Below, one piece after another: positions 42,588-54,207 of a DNA stretch of 64,000 bases. Source of the stretch: Hymenopellis radicata (Eukaryota; Basidiomycota; Agaricomycetes; Agaricales; Physalacriaceae). The translations under genes were made by a program, and so were the position numbers. Every line of letters begins with the position of its first letter. Within the stretch, counting starts at the first letter, position 1. Below the pieces are notes generated by a model. That model did no database searches and had not been told where the DNA came from. It worked only from the letters and a program-made list of their open reading frames with translations. The stretch lies in assembly GCA_015501595.1 (NCBI GenBank), contig JADNRX010000093.1:1-64000 (forward strand), read 5' to 3'.

Positions 42588-45500
42588 ATTGTCCTTATCG
42601 AGCTAGGAGGAGTCGCTGTGTCTAGGAGTACGACAACAAAGGGTCAGAGATGCCAAGAGGGCAAGAAACAATACTCGCACCTGCTGACATCGCACCAGCA
42701 TCGTAGGCACCATATTGGCAGGAGGCAGGAGGAGTACACGACGAAGCAGACTCCAGAAGTCGACATGCACAGAGCAGTGCTGTCAAACGACGTGCGCAAG
42801 GCAGCGTCGGTGAGCCTCGACTTGGTCAATGCTGTGCGCAAAGCAGCAGCGGTGTGAGACTTGGGTGGTGGTATGAGGAGACAAGTTGCACCTGGGACTG
42901 ATCGGAATTTAAACCAACCGGCACGTGAGGCATACGTGGCCTCCCGTGCCGGCGGCAATTCGACTTCGGGGAAATTTCTTGGGGGAGCAGAGTCAGCGCG
43001 AGGATTGAGAGCTGGAGAGAGTATGGGGAATCACGGCTACAGCGACACTGCGGGCATGTACCCGAATATTATAGAAGAAAACAATTGTCGGAAATAAACG
43101 CACTAAATGGCGCCGCGTTGCCAGCAGACGACGCGGCGCCTCCAATCCGAGCCCCTGCTCCCACCGGTATCCTAAGTCGATGTATGGCACCATCGTTGGA
43201 GGCTTGCAGCCACCGGTCAAACGTCGTTCACGTTGCCGTTGGTGTCGTAGTGACAGGGCTTAATGCTGCGATGGAGCGTTATCCACGGCTGATGAAAGCC
43301 TGAACGACGAGTCCGGGGATCCAGAGATAGATAAAAGAGGAAGGAGAGGCTCCAAACAAAGATCTGAGGGTGTATGTAGCATCGTTGTTGACGTGAATGG
43401 TGGTAAGAGAGGAGAGACGATGAGCAATGGGCTCTGATCACGATCCGGCATTTGCCGGATCGTGAACGGAGCATCCTCAACGTCGCTCGGAACGACGACG
43501 AGGAGCTCGGAGTAGCCAAACAACTGTCGGTATTTGCTGCTATACACGTCTAATGTTGATTCCGGGTACATTCAGCCATTCGTACAGCAAGGAACAACGG
43601 GGATTTGCTTACATAGCAAGTATCCCATCCACATCCGTATACAGCGAGCATTCTAGCTTGTTACAACACAGTAACTGCCCAAATTTTGCTCGGAATATCT
43701 CCAGCAAGGTTATATATGTCTGTTCAGAAAAGAATTATTGCTGACGTCGGCCAGAATTAGTGGCGACCATGAATCTGAACATGTTCGGATTCGATCACTG
43801 TGCGGATTCGATTCGGCACTCTCATTCTTACCACCATCGTCAACGATTGATGGGTCAGGGGACGACCAGCAACGCCACAGTTATCGACGGCGAGGATACC
43901 GGAGCCCTTCGTGGCATCTGCGACCGACTTTGAGTCGTCGCCCATTGTCACAGAGACCGACTTTGCGTCGTCTCCCTCTGGCGACTTTCTCTCTCGCCAA
44001 GCCATTTACTCCTCTCACTTAGACTATCACTGTGCCCGACTTCCGACTCGATATTGGGACAGATGTTTGCGGGCTTGAAGAGCCCCGGCGGCCCCGCTGG
44101 ACGCGTAAGCCCTCCAACGAGGCTGCAGACAATGATATCGATTACCTGCCCCAATGAAAAAGGGTTTAGCAGAGCGGATAAGAGGAAGATTGTTCGTTCT
44201 GCATTTGCAGGTGCGGCTTCCTTTTCTCATTTTTTTCAACTGTACTGATAGATCTTGTGCAGGTTTTCTTACGACAAGGCCGCAAACCCGAAGGATAGAC
44301 CTCCGCGTAAGTCCCAAACGACGGGCAGCAGATCCCGCTTCGGTAGCGGCCACTCGAACAGCAAATCCGAACATTGTCGTGATTTGTTCTATTTCCCTCC
44401 GACCACCATCCATGCCAACGAGGCTCTGGACGACAAAATCCGCCACGGCTATCGTCAGCAACGACATGGACGCCTGCTGCGACACCTGCAACTGACTTTG
44501 AGTCGTTGCAGAGTGTCAACCGAAGGAGGCCGACTTTGCGTCGTCTCCATCTCGATGTGGAACACCACGATACACGCGTAAGCCCTCGCATTGAGGCTGC
44601 TCTGTCCACTATGTGGGCTTGAAGCGACGTGTATGACGACGTCCCCGCCGCCACTGACGTGCCAAACACCAGCGTAAGCCCTCCACGCTAGGCAGCACAA
44701 GGAGCTGTAGGCTCTCGGAGTTGAGGCAGTACGACTACCGCAGGAGGATGGGACTGCATTGCGGACGCGCAACGAAACCATGGCACGGTTTCGTTGGAAT
44801 AATTATTGCGACCGCCTACGACTCCCGAGGGTCTTACCTACTACCTTGCGTTGTCTCTTTCTGGAGCAGGACACGACGTGGAAACCTCTCACCCTGCTGA
44901 AGAGCGGCTTCAACCACGGGTATGGGTCAGATGGGTCGCGTCTGCGTCTCCCACCTCTCCTTCCATCGTCTCGAGTCCACCCACATCATCATCTGCTGTC
45001 GCATCTCTCAATGACGCCAAATACACCGCGTCCGCCACGTCGCCCAGTGGTCACTGTCGTTGATGCGCCGTCACTCACATTCCCGGGTATCTCGTCCACG
45101 AACCCTCGTCACATTTCGTTGTCCTCCCACTCGCGTTCGCATTGGCGGCGACCGCACACAGAGCCACAGTCGGAACGGGCTTTCAGACATATTGTACTGT
45201 CCACACGCCGGCGACATCGTGGACGCTACGACTGTATCTGATTCCACCCTTGGGAGTACAGGACTCGGCGGGAGCGCCTCGACATGGCGTCGTACTCGAA
45301 TCGTGCGATCATTGACGGACTACTATATAGAGGAGTGCATGCGCGAAATCCTGGAGCCACCGCTTCTCCCATTCTCATTCGGTAAGTCAAATCTTTTTGA
45401 ACCTATTTGGCAAAACGCTGAAGACTGTTATTAGAACAATTTCCGTGCCAAACTTGCACGTCGACGGTCTCTATAGACCCTGTTCTATGCGAAATATGCT

Positions 45501-46190
45501 CCTCTTTAGGCCTTACCGCCACCGCGAGCACCGCAAGGTACTAATCGGGTTCGGGCGCGATGAGCCTCGATGCGGCGGGAAGACGTACGCGGGGTCTCGG
45601 CCGACTCTATTACTTGAGGGTCGACATGGCATACAGGTACACCACAGAGTATTGGCAGCTTCTGTCCACCCCTTCGTCCACGGCAAGTCCACGGTATCTG
45701 TTTTATTGACATTTGCTTACATTAACACAATATTTAGTGGACCCGATGATCTCAAGGGGCTTGACTAGGTCGGTTGTCATATACGCACACCCGCCCACCT
45801 CGACACGTACACCCGCCCATCGTGCAAGACATGTCGCGATGTCAGGTTTTCGACAGCGACTTCTTATATCTTGCAGGATATCACTGCGAAGATGCCATCT
45901 ATGGGCTGTCGGTCGTCTCGCCGAGGTTCTGTTTCCTGCCCCAGTAAGTTGGTCAATTTCTGCATAAACATATCTTGTTCTGTAGACGATTGCCCAGTCC
46001 TACAGCGACGTGCAAGGAGTTCATGTGATGCTCCTGAATGATGATGATGCTGTTGTTATGGTTGTGAGAGTACTTACTAGTGGGCCCACGTACAAATGCG
46101 GTGTTGATGAGACATTTGCAAATATCTGTTATGCCGTCGTTATGGTTCTGGGAGTAGCAATGAGCTTGTCACATGTTGTTTGACTATTGC
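42588..46190. other. Interior of the 5.3 kb element, unassigned
   Basis: Several overlapping frames on both strands, but no family motif. An intron-like segment lies at 44210-44263 on the plus strand, joining 'RADKRKIVRSAFA' to 'GFLTTRPQTRRIDLR'. Two related blocks containing GACTTTG(A/C)GTCGT occur at about 43925-43985 and 44490-44550. It may hold captured host sequence or a decayed transposase. Confidence 0.3.
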
Positions 46191-46552
46191 AGTAATAGGG
46201 TATATAATAATACTTGCTTGAGCCTTTCAGTCTTAAGCTGCTTAAGGATAGATATACTTGCAGCATCTGTATGAAGTTGCGTTAAGACGTCTTTTGATGT
46301 CTTAAGTTGCTTGTAACAATGCTGCAAGTCTTAAGCTGTCTTAGGATAGATGTGTTTGAAGCCCATGTCTAAAGTTATCTTTAGGCATCTTTTTGCTGCC
46401 TTTTAGTGTCTTAAGTTTCATGACTATGATACATCAGCTTTAAGATGTTTTTGGAGCTCTTTGAAGCTTTAGGAGCTTTTTGAAGCTTAAAGTTTGATGT
46501 TTGAGTGACATGAATCTCAAGATGCCTTAAGGCATATAGGCCTTTCCTGATG

Positions 46553-46554
46553 GA
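46553..46554. repeat. 2-bp target-site duplication GA, right
   Basis: Partner of 41262-41263. Confidence 0.55.
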
Positions 46555-47640
46555 CGCCTGTACGCACACCTCCCTGGGCGGCCGAAGCGGGTCAAGCGAC
46601 TGCAGCGTCCTCACCGCACAGTCAAAACACGCCCTCGAGTCGTCGCTGAGCTCTAAGAGAAGACTGCGAAGGTCGTTTACGACTGAAAGGTTAAGCGGCG
46701 GTGCGTCCAAGTATGCAGCCGGGACAGTCAATTGTAGATGCCGCAGCGTCTCAGCGTTCGCTAGTAGCATGCTCTCCGTATCCCTGATATCACTCTCCCA
46801 CCCGTCCATTCCGAGGAGCTCCAACGTCTCCAACGGCCCACAGAACCTCTGCACCAAACGGAGAAAGCTACCAGACCATTTCCCACGAATACATAGTCGG
46901 GTAAAGGGCAAATGTGTGTCTCGCCGTTCAAAAGGTGAACGTCCGTCTCGCCATTTAACGTTCCGCATATCCATCTCGATGTACACAGTCAAGGATACTG
47001 AGCGAAGATTTCTGAACTGACAAAGTTGAAGGAGGAATAGGTAGACGGCAGCCAGGTCTGAGAAAGCTGAGAAAGCTGAGAAAGTCGCGAGCTCAAAGGA
47101 CAAGTCGACGACGTCGGGGAAATATTGCGCCAAAAGGGGCATTGTGCGCACACCTGGCGGCACTTGGATGACAGCACTCCGGATGTTGGCGCCGCGCAGG
47201 CGGAGGAGACGCATCACCCTGCGATACTGCGCGACGTCATAGCCGTTGCCGCGCACGCGGTACACCGATCTGGCCAGTGTCTGCACGCGAGAGCGCAGGA
47301 GATGACAGAGCTGCACCGTCCGCTCACGCGGATGCAGCGCCATTTCGAGCCGTAGATGGTCTCTGCTAAAGGATGCCCAAGCCCGGCAAACAAGACTGCA
47401 CGCTCGCAGGGTGGACGGGTTGCAAAAGTTGCCAAAGATGAGGTGCCATAGTTCGGGAGGAAGAATGGGGGACTGGACGGCGCCTGGTGGGCTGCAGAAA
47501 AGAGGATGGGTCACGATACTGTCGATGAGCATGTCACGCCAGGCTATCAGCAGTCTGTTCTGACGTATGAGGAACGAGACGGATCTCTTGAGGACTCGAA
47601 ATGAGATAATGAACAGAAACCGTTTGAGCGTCCGCGGCAT
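46553..47640 (-). pseudogene. F-box protein with membrane segment, interrupted near its C-terminus
   Basis: From ATG 47640 ('MPRTLKRFLFIISFRVLKRS') the protein has a hydrophobic/basic N-terminal segment, an F-box ('PILPPELWHLIFGNF', 'RACSLVCRAWASFSRDHLRL') and LRR-like repeats ('LLRLRGANIRSAVIQVPPG', 'YFPDVVDLSFEL', 'LCIRGKWSGSFLRLVQRFC', 'NAETLRHLQLTVPAAY'). It ends with 'TLQSLDPLRPPREVCVQAS' at the insertion. The frame then runs into the transposon and stops at 46411 after a tail of Lys/Ser-rich residues encoded by the CTTAAG repeats. Without the element the model is 412 codons with the stop. It lies head-to-tail with the intact sister gene at 47879-49124. Confidence 0.82.
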
Positions 47641-47878
47641 TGTGGGGATTGGTGAAAATGGTGGCAATCAAGGCCCCGTCCGTTTCGCATTCTGAGACCG
47701 TTCCCTATTCTGAGACTGTTGCAAGCTCTAACACTTTTGAACAAAAAGTCTATCGTACTATCTGTGGGATGTGAGTTTCGTGGCTGAAAGGAAAGAAAAA
47801 AGAAACCTTACACAGATGAACACATAATGAAGGAAAAGCCCATATCAATGAATGAATAGGCAAACCGCCGCACGATGA

Positions 47879-49124
47879 TTAGACGCCCAACCCAACATGA
47901 ACATAATTCAAAGTATATCTCTCCGTCTCTACCAGCATCAACCCAAGCCTCGCCATCACCTCCGCATACGCTGCGATCTGTTCGTCGCTAAACCAGCCAC
48001 CTGGCTTGGCCGGCTGTATGCGCACTTTCCTAGGCGATCGCAGCGGGTCAAGCGATTGCAGCGTCCTCGTGACGCTATCGAAGCAGGCGCTCGAGTCTTC
48101 GCTAAGCTTCAGGAGAAGGCTGCGGATATTGTTGACGACTGAGAGGTTTAACGACCCTGTTGAGAATGTCAGAGTCAGATGTAGGGAGGGAAAGGGCCAA
48201 CTAACCAGCTACGGTCAGCTGCAGATGGCGAAGCGTCTGAGCGTTCGCTCTGAGAATAATCTCCACGGACGCAGTATCCTTGCTGTCCCATCCACTTTGC
48301 GCAAGGAGCTCCAATGTTTTCAGTCGCCTACACGTCTTCTGCATCCAACTGATCAAGTCGCCGGACCATTTCCCGCGCAGGGATAATCGGGTAATGGGAA
48401 GAATGTCTGAAGATTCGCTATCATCCAGTGTGAGATGCCCAACGTACTCGACATTGAGGGCCAAAGAGCGAAGGCTTTTGAAGCGAGCAACCTTGGAGAG
48501 GAATCTGCTTAGTTCCTGAGCAGGATTCACCTGGCCGGAGAGGACCGCGAAAATGGCATTAGTTTCAAAGGTCAAGTCGACGATGTCGGGGAAGTATTGT
48601 ATGAGAAAGGGGACAGCGCGCGCGTCTCCTGTGAGGATAGCACTACGTATTTTGGCTCCGCGAAGGTGGAGAAGACGGACTACACGCCAATGCTGCCCAT
48701 AATCCAGTCCGCTAAATCTCGCGCAATAAGCCGATTGGGTCAACGTCTGCACCGGCGAACGTAGAAGATGACCGAGGCGAGCTGACCGCGCTCGAGAATC
48801 CAACGACATTGGGAGGTGCAGGTGCTCTCTGCTGATGGATGCCCAGGAAGTGCAGACAAGGCTACACACTAGCAGGGTGGATCGGTCCTCGCATCTCGCG
48901 AGGATGGCATTCATTATTTCGGGAGGAAGGATGGAGGGCTGGGGGACGCGAGCCGGACGTTTACGGCGGAGAAGAGGATGGGTTATCATGATATCGAGGA
49001 GCATGTCTCCCATCGACATTGTTCGCATTGCCAGGTGTATGAAAGCCATGATAAGCAAGTAAAGCAAGTAAACGGGAATGAGGAGAATGAGTAGCGGCCA
49101 CCAAGAGGGAAGTCGGTGTCTCAT
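47879..49124 (-). CDS. F-box protein with N-terminal membrane segment
   Basis: Two exons (49124-48206, 48156-47879) give 399 codons with the stop. The N-terminus 'WWPLLILLIPVYLLYLLIM' is a clear transmembrane segment. The F-box follows: 'SILPPEIMNAILARCEDRST', then 'CSLVCTSWASISREHLHL'. Leucine-rich repeats continue: 'RLLHLRGAKIRSAILTGDA', 'YFPDIVDLTFE', 'LSLRGKWSGDLISWMQKTC', 'NAQTLRHLQLTVA', 'DSVTRTLQSLDPLRSPR'. A membrane-tethered SCF receptor is the simplest reading: the F-box would recruit Skp1/Cul1 to a membrane, with the repeats choosing the substrate. It is a tandem paralog of the interrupted gene downstream, and more distantly related to 15282-16615 and 60985-62334. Confidence 0.82.
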
Positions 49125-49735
49125 TTTTGGGATTCAGGACGTGGGAGATGGGGAAACAGTGCGTGCAGGCTGTACACGGTATCGCATCCGAACTGATTGC
49201 AGAAGTTGACAGCCTGTAACCCATCAACATCAAATTCAATGATTTGGCTACAACGTACGCTATCACATGCAGCGACGTGATGCGCAATATATCACCGACG
49301 TCGACAACAGTGGTATGGTAGGGCCTGAGACGTTAGCAAAGCCTGACGTCGTTGTTGGCCGTGTGGAAGAGCTTAGCGGTCGATATCAGCGCAGCCGTCG
49401 TTTCTCGCGTCGTCGTGCTCGCCGCGCCGCGCTTGTCAAAGAGAGGCAGACATTGTCGTCTTGTTATCGTCGTCGTCGTCGACGACAATGATGATGATGG
49501 GGAAAAGCCAAGCGTGATCGCGGATTGCCGACCATCATCAGAGCAGAATTTCGGGCGTACAGGGCCGTACCCATTGTCGCACTGATGGGCTCAGTTCCGC
49601 AACACAACGAAGACTGGACTCTCATTGTTAGACCTTATGTATCTATCAAATAGCCTGTTCCTGGGCTGTAAGACTACTACTACTATGCATGAATAATTTG
49701 GGAAATTGTGAGTGTATTACTTATTATCATCCTCC
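49125..49735. other. Intergenic with a CGTCGT run
   Basis: Upstream region of the F-box gene and 3' flank of the CmcJ-type remnant. A (CGT)n/(GTC)n run lies near 49450-49490. No gene found. Confidence 0.45.
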
Positions 49736-49959
49736 TTAATACACAACAGCGCAACGCAGCTCAATGCTCTCTCTAGGTAGTCCTTGGTTCTTCCTCTCCT
49801 CGTCGATAACTGCGAAACAGAATCTTGAGTCACCAGTTCCAGAATCGACAAAGAAAGCCGTAACGCACAAGCAGTATGCGGCACGCATGCAGCAGCGCCC
49901 GGTGTGTGTTCAATCCCTGAACCCTCGTCAGTCCAAGCAAATTGAAAGCCCCAAGGAAG
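49736..49959 (-). pseudogene. CmcJ/NvfI-family gene remnant, second copy, cut by the LTR element
   Basis: The minus strand encodes only the C-terminus: 'GAAACVPHTA' up to an intron, then 'GLPRESIELRCAVVY' (via 'DEERKN'). It is very close to the 3' end of the gene at 31385. Its upstream part ends at the first base of the left LTR (49960) and is not found beyond the right LTR, so the 5' portion has been lost. Confidence 0.7.
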
Positions 49960-50426
49960 TGTGCACCTAAGTCCGTACCTGATCACAAGAACTACAAGAT
50001 CTTGGGATCACCACGATGATAAACACTCGAGAGAAGGAAACACTCAAGAAGTGAGAAACTGAGAAGAGTGAGAAGATCAGAACCCAAGAGAAAGCAGAAG
50101 AGTGCTGATATGGGGGATCTAGCTCAGATGGGTAACTGAGGAATACAGGCTGAGTACTGTAGCTTATATACAGTATGAAGCCTCCTATATGTCAGGGATA
50201 AATGAAGTGTATCATGGAGATAGATGAAATGTCAACATAAAGGAGACATATCATGGAGATAGATGAAATGTCAAGGGAAAAGAAGAGATGTCAAGGAGAT
50301 AAATGAAGTGTCAAGGGAAAGGAGATAAATGAAAAGGAATCTACATGATCATCTGATGTGGATCTCTATGTGCAATCCTGCAGGGATTGATACCATTCCA
50401 TGCACAGGGAGTGCATGAATGGTACA
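49960..50426 (-). repeat. LTR, left copy (3' LTR in element orientation)
   Basis: 467 bp, nearly identical to 54208-54674; only a few substitutions were noticed (for example GGAAAC/GGAGAC near the start). Confidence 0.9.
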
Positions 50427-50557
50427 TCTCCCCCCAACCAAAATTTCAATACCAAAGGGATTGAAAGTGAAGGCTGCAGAAGATGAAGATGGTAGATGAT
50501 AGAAATATGGCAGAGTGTGTCATGTCGGGCAATCCAGTAGCTAATTGGATGTCGAGC

Positions 50558-50973
50558 TAGAGCATGCCACGAGTCTAAACCCGGGTCCGGCGGGTCGAGT
50601 TTGCGCGAGTTTGCATATCTGAAGTCCGGACTTGCGACTTGTCTCAAACTCGCGAGTCGCGGGTCCAAAACTCGCGAGTTTGCGAGTTTTTGACGAGTTT
50701 CGAGCTATAACCCACTCATATCACCTCCAACTGAGGTCAAACTAATGCAAACATGATCTCTATAGCCTATTGCAGCTCTGTTGGATCATATTTATATGTA
50801 TAACACAGTTTATATGCATAACATGATATCTTAACTGACTACCGGAACCTGCGCAAGTACTTGCCGAATGCTCCAACCTCAAACCTGCGACTTGCGCGAA
50901 CCCGGGTCGCGAGTCGCGAGTCGCAGGTTACCTGCGAGTTACCTGCGCTGGCCGAAACTCGTGGCATGCTCTA
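50558..50973. mobile_element. hAT MITE, 416 bp, nested in the LTR element
   Basis: Perfect 17-bp terminal inverted repeats TAGAGCATGCCACGAGT / ACTCGTGGCATGCTCTA, flanked by an 8-bp direct repeat TGTCGAGC (50550-50557 and 50974-50981). Subterminal parts carry many ACTCGCGAG/GCGAGT/CCTGCG motifs. TAG-type ends with an 8-bp duplication are diagnostic for hAT. No coding capacity. Confidence 0.85.
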
Positions 50974-51525
50974 TGTCGAGCTGTCATAAGGGCTAAGAAT
51001 GGTACAGCTGGCCAAGCTGTAATCATATGCTGAGGGTGTTGTACATCCGGAATGTCATGATGATCAGGTGTTAGTCGAAAGGACCAGAATCGACTGCGCA
51101 CTCAGAGGCAACATGCTAATACTTAGCATGCGCTGTGGTCAGAATGGGGATATTGATCAGATATCCGCCGTACGCAGATAGTAAGACACTTTCTGAGGTA
51201 GTCAATCAGAAAGGTGCAAGACGCTCCTTGAGGTGGTCATCAAGAAGGTGCAAGACACTCCTCGAGGTGGTCATCGAGAAGGTGCAGGACTCTTATCCAG
51301 ATGGTCATGGATAGAGAGAGAGATAGCAAAGAAGACAGACATCAAATCAGAGCTAATGCACTGAACTTGAGAGAAGGAAGGTGAAGAAGGTGGTATTCCT
51401 GAAAGACTTTTAAGTCTTTTCAAGGTTTTCCCGAAGCGAGGCGTCCAATTCGAATTATCCAAGTTGTGTGTAACCCTTAAGATAAAGGCAATTTCCTGAT
51501 TAGGTTGCAAAATCATCGTCAATGA

Positions 51526-53800
51526 CTAGTCCTGCAGGACTGAAACCTGAGGACTGCCTGATTCGAATTGATCTGCAGGTGGTGCAAACCGAGGATTTCC
51601 ACGAGCATGGGTTGGGATAGTAACCACTTTATTGGTATTGGGATTATGGATAGTGAGTGCCTGATTGCCGTTAATGTAGTTCCGGGTGATGGTCTCTCCA
51701 AGTACCCCAAAGAGCCGTCCCAAGAGGATGTCATAGGCGACTCCTTCAATGACGTGAACTTGCAGAAACATGGTAAGGTCTCCGATCGAAAAGGGTACAT
51801 TTCTGCACAGGCCCAGAGACTCGTCCACACCCTGATTTGCTGATTGAACTGCAATAGTGACTCCACTGTCCATAGGCAGACCCGAGTTGCGCCAGATGCG
51901 ACTAGACATGGCCACGATCTGTGCTCCTTCATCCAGGATAGCCTCCGCCTCGAACTTGTGGTTGATAGTGGGAGTGATAGCCCTTAAGGCCAGAGTCTCA
52001 GCCCCAACAATGACACCTGTCTCAGCGAGAGACATATAGAAGGCATCGATTCGTTCCTCTTTGGACAGTCCACTGGTATCATTTTCCACCATCTCAGTAA
52101 AGCGAACCTCTGCAGGATCAACTTCATCCGAGAAGGGTACTCGCTTCCCAGAGACTGCTTCCTTTACGCGTCTGCGCAAGTCTGGAGCTACAGCCAAGAG
52201 GTCTCGGTTGGAGATAGTGGTGCTGCCATCCATCATGGTTGAGAAGGCCCTCTCTGCAGCTTCCTTCTCTTTGGCAGAGAGAGGCGCAAGCGTGCGATAT
52301 TGCTGGTTGTCCGCCCTGAAGGGATTGCGGCTCTTGAATTGCTTCCGAGCTGGCTCTTCCGCAGGCTGCTGAGGCTGAACAACTGCCTGAGCAGGGACAG
52401 AAGCCATGGGCTGAGGCCGAGGCTTGGAGCTGACAGTGCTAGCTTTGGTAGCAGCTGCCGAGTCGGCATCCTCGTCCTCCGAGACTTCCTCGATCTGGGC
52501 AGATGGGATGGGATCTTCCACAGGCTTCTTTGCCTTCTTGTTTGAGGGGTCCTCTCACTTTCCAGTACTGGGGATATCTTCCTTCTGAGGTGCCTTTGGC
52601 CTCAGGTTGTACCCATGAGCCTCAGGTTGGCCCCTTCCAGTGATCATCTGCTTCCCAGCAGGCATAGGGGGTCCGAGCTGTCTGCCTGTGGCAGTAAAGG
52701 CAGCTGCAATGTTTGCATCCCAGTACTGTTTGGCCAAGTCAGAAGCCGAAGGAGGAGTGTGTGATGCTTTATGTCTTGGTGGCAAAGCTTCTAGCAAGAA
52801 TGTCTGGCCTGCATCAGGAAGTCTGGCATTGGGATTCTCTAGATTCCATTGCAGAACCCTTTCATGAAGAGTTCCAGATCCTCTAGGCCATCTTCTAGAG
52901 CCATCACGAAGTGTACTGCGTCCGTTTTGGTCCACAGCCAGTACTCCAGACCTTATAGCCTCCTGATGGACTTCACAGTCCTTCCAGGATCTGCAAGCCT
53001 TTCCACAATAGCAGGATTGTTGTTCTCCTTGCTGACTATTTGTCCTCTGTAAGGAGCCAGAATTGATGAAAGCTTGTCCTGCAGTGAGGCCAGCTGTGGT
53101 GAAGGCTGCTACAATAGCCGAGGCAAAGGCTACAGGCTCTAGGCCTTCGATCTTCACAGTGGAAGTACTGGAGGAAGTGGAAGTGGATATAGGTGGATGT
53201 TCCGGATAAACAGAACTCTGCTTCCTTAATGATGTGGGCCAGGAGATGTGGGCGCAAAGGATGATGGTCTGGATGTTTGATTTCCAAGCGTCTGTTGACA
53301 CTTTCTCGAAGACCAGCTCCTAGGCCTTTGACATACATCCTGGACAGCTCTGAAGATGAGACTACATCCTCATCTATCAAGAGAGTGCCGATTCTCTTGA
53401 AAGACCGAGTGAAGTCTCCCAACGTCTGCAGATCCTCTGGAGGGTTTCTGGCACGTTCCAAGACCAAGTGCTCCAGGTCTGTAAGCTCGTATCTTCCCAT
53501 CATCTGTGCACCTGGATAGATTTCCATGACAGCCTTGACAAAGGGTGCCCATGTAGGAACAACAGCGGGCTGAGTGCCTCTGGCCGGAATGGATTTAGAC
53601 TCCTGAAGAGTTCGCCAGGATTCCCGCTCTTCTGCCGAGAGGTAGTGAAGGGCGTAGAACACCCAGTCTGCCTCGTCTGCCTTTCCATGCTCTTCACAGA
53701 CTCTCTTTATGTCTTCCAAGTAGTCCTCTAGGTCCTTGGGGTTGCCCGAGAACGTGGGGGCTGACTTGGTCGAACGAGGTGGCATAGCCGTGTTCGACAT
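51526..53800 (-). CDS. Gag-protease region of the LTR element, with a frameshift and an in-frame stop
   Basis: From ATG 53800: 'PTFSGNPKDLEDYLEDIKRV', 'ALHYLSAEERESWRTLQ', 'LGDFTRSFKRIGTLL', 'RESVNRRLEIKHPDHHP' form a capsid-like retrotransposon Gag. Near 53210 the frame changes from 'IIKEAEF' to 'YPEHPPISTSTSS' and continues with a Cys-rich 'SCYCGKACRSWKDCEVHQ'. A TGA near 52555 interrupts '..STGK' before 'EDPSNKKAKKPVED'. The C-terminal part contains 'AEAILDEGAQIVAMSSRIW' and 'DILLGRLFGVLGE', the retropepsin-like flaps seen in basidiomycete Ty3-type elements, with D-E-G in place of D-S/T-G. The frame breaks may be decay or, for the first, a recoding site. Confidence 0.75.
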
Positions 53801-54207
53801 GGCTGGAGGTTGTGCTGGTGGGTTTGGAGGAGGGAAGTTTGGTGTCGATTAACGTGATTGGGGTGTTTGTTGTCTTGGTACCCTGAAAGGGTTGGCAGTA
53901 GATGCCGATGGAGCCTCTCTGGGAGGTAGTGGAAATTGGAAGGTGAAGGGGTCAAGGGCGATGCCTGAGATCCCGGATGTGAGATCTTCAAGCGATGGGT
54001 TGAGGGATGGAGTTGGAGATGGAGATGGAGTTCGTTGCCGAGAAGAGGAGGCACCAGCTGTATCAACAGTGTGTTGCCTCTTCTGAAAGCGTCCGAGCTC
54101 GTCTCTGCTAGGTGTGTCGGATGTTACTTTGCGTTTGGGTGCCAGTGTATTATGGCGAAGAAGGATGTGTTATCTGTGGAAATGGATCCCTCGCGGTGGG
54201 CTCCACT

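Larger units (their letters stand above)
41264..46552. mobile_element. 5.3 kb DNA transposon of unknown family inserted in an F-box gene
   Basis: The ends are 29-bp inverted repeats with one mismatch: 41264-41292 and 46524-46552 (CATCTGGAAAGGCC...GGCCTTTCCTGATG), containing the palindrome GCCTTAAGGC. Both subterminal regions (41280-41570, 46220-46540) are packed with CTTAAG,CTTAAAG and TCTTAAG variants. A 22-bp unit TTTGAACCACCTTCCGACTG(CC) repeats three times near 41610-41675. A 13-bp inverted pair GGTTCACGGAGAC/GTCTCCGTGAACC lies at about 41371 and 41453. No transposase motif was recognised inside. The insertion gives a 2-bp GA duplication. Confidence 0.75.

Noticed and set aside
44027..45241. 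Several frames of 100-160 codons on both strands inside the 5.3 kb element
   Set aside because: They overlap each other, are Ser/Arg/Pro-rich from composition, and show no conserved motif, so none is called individually.
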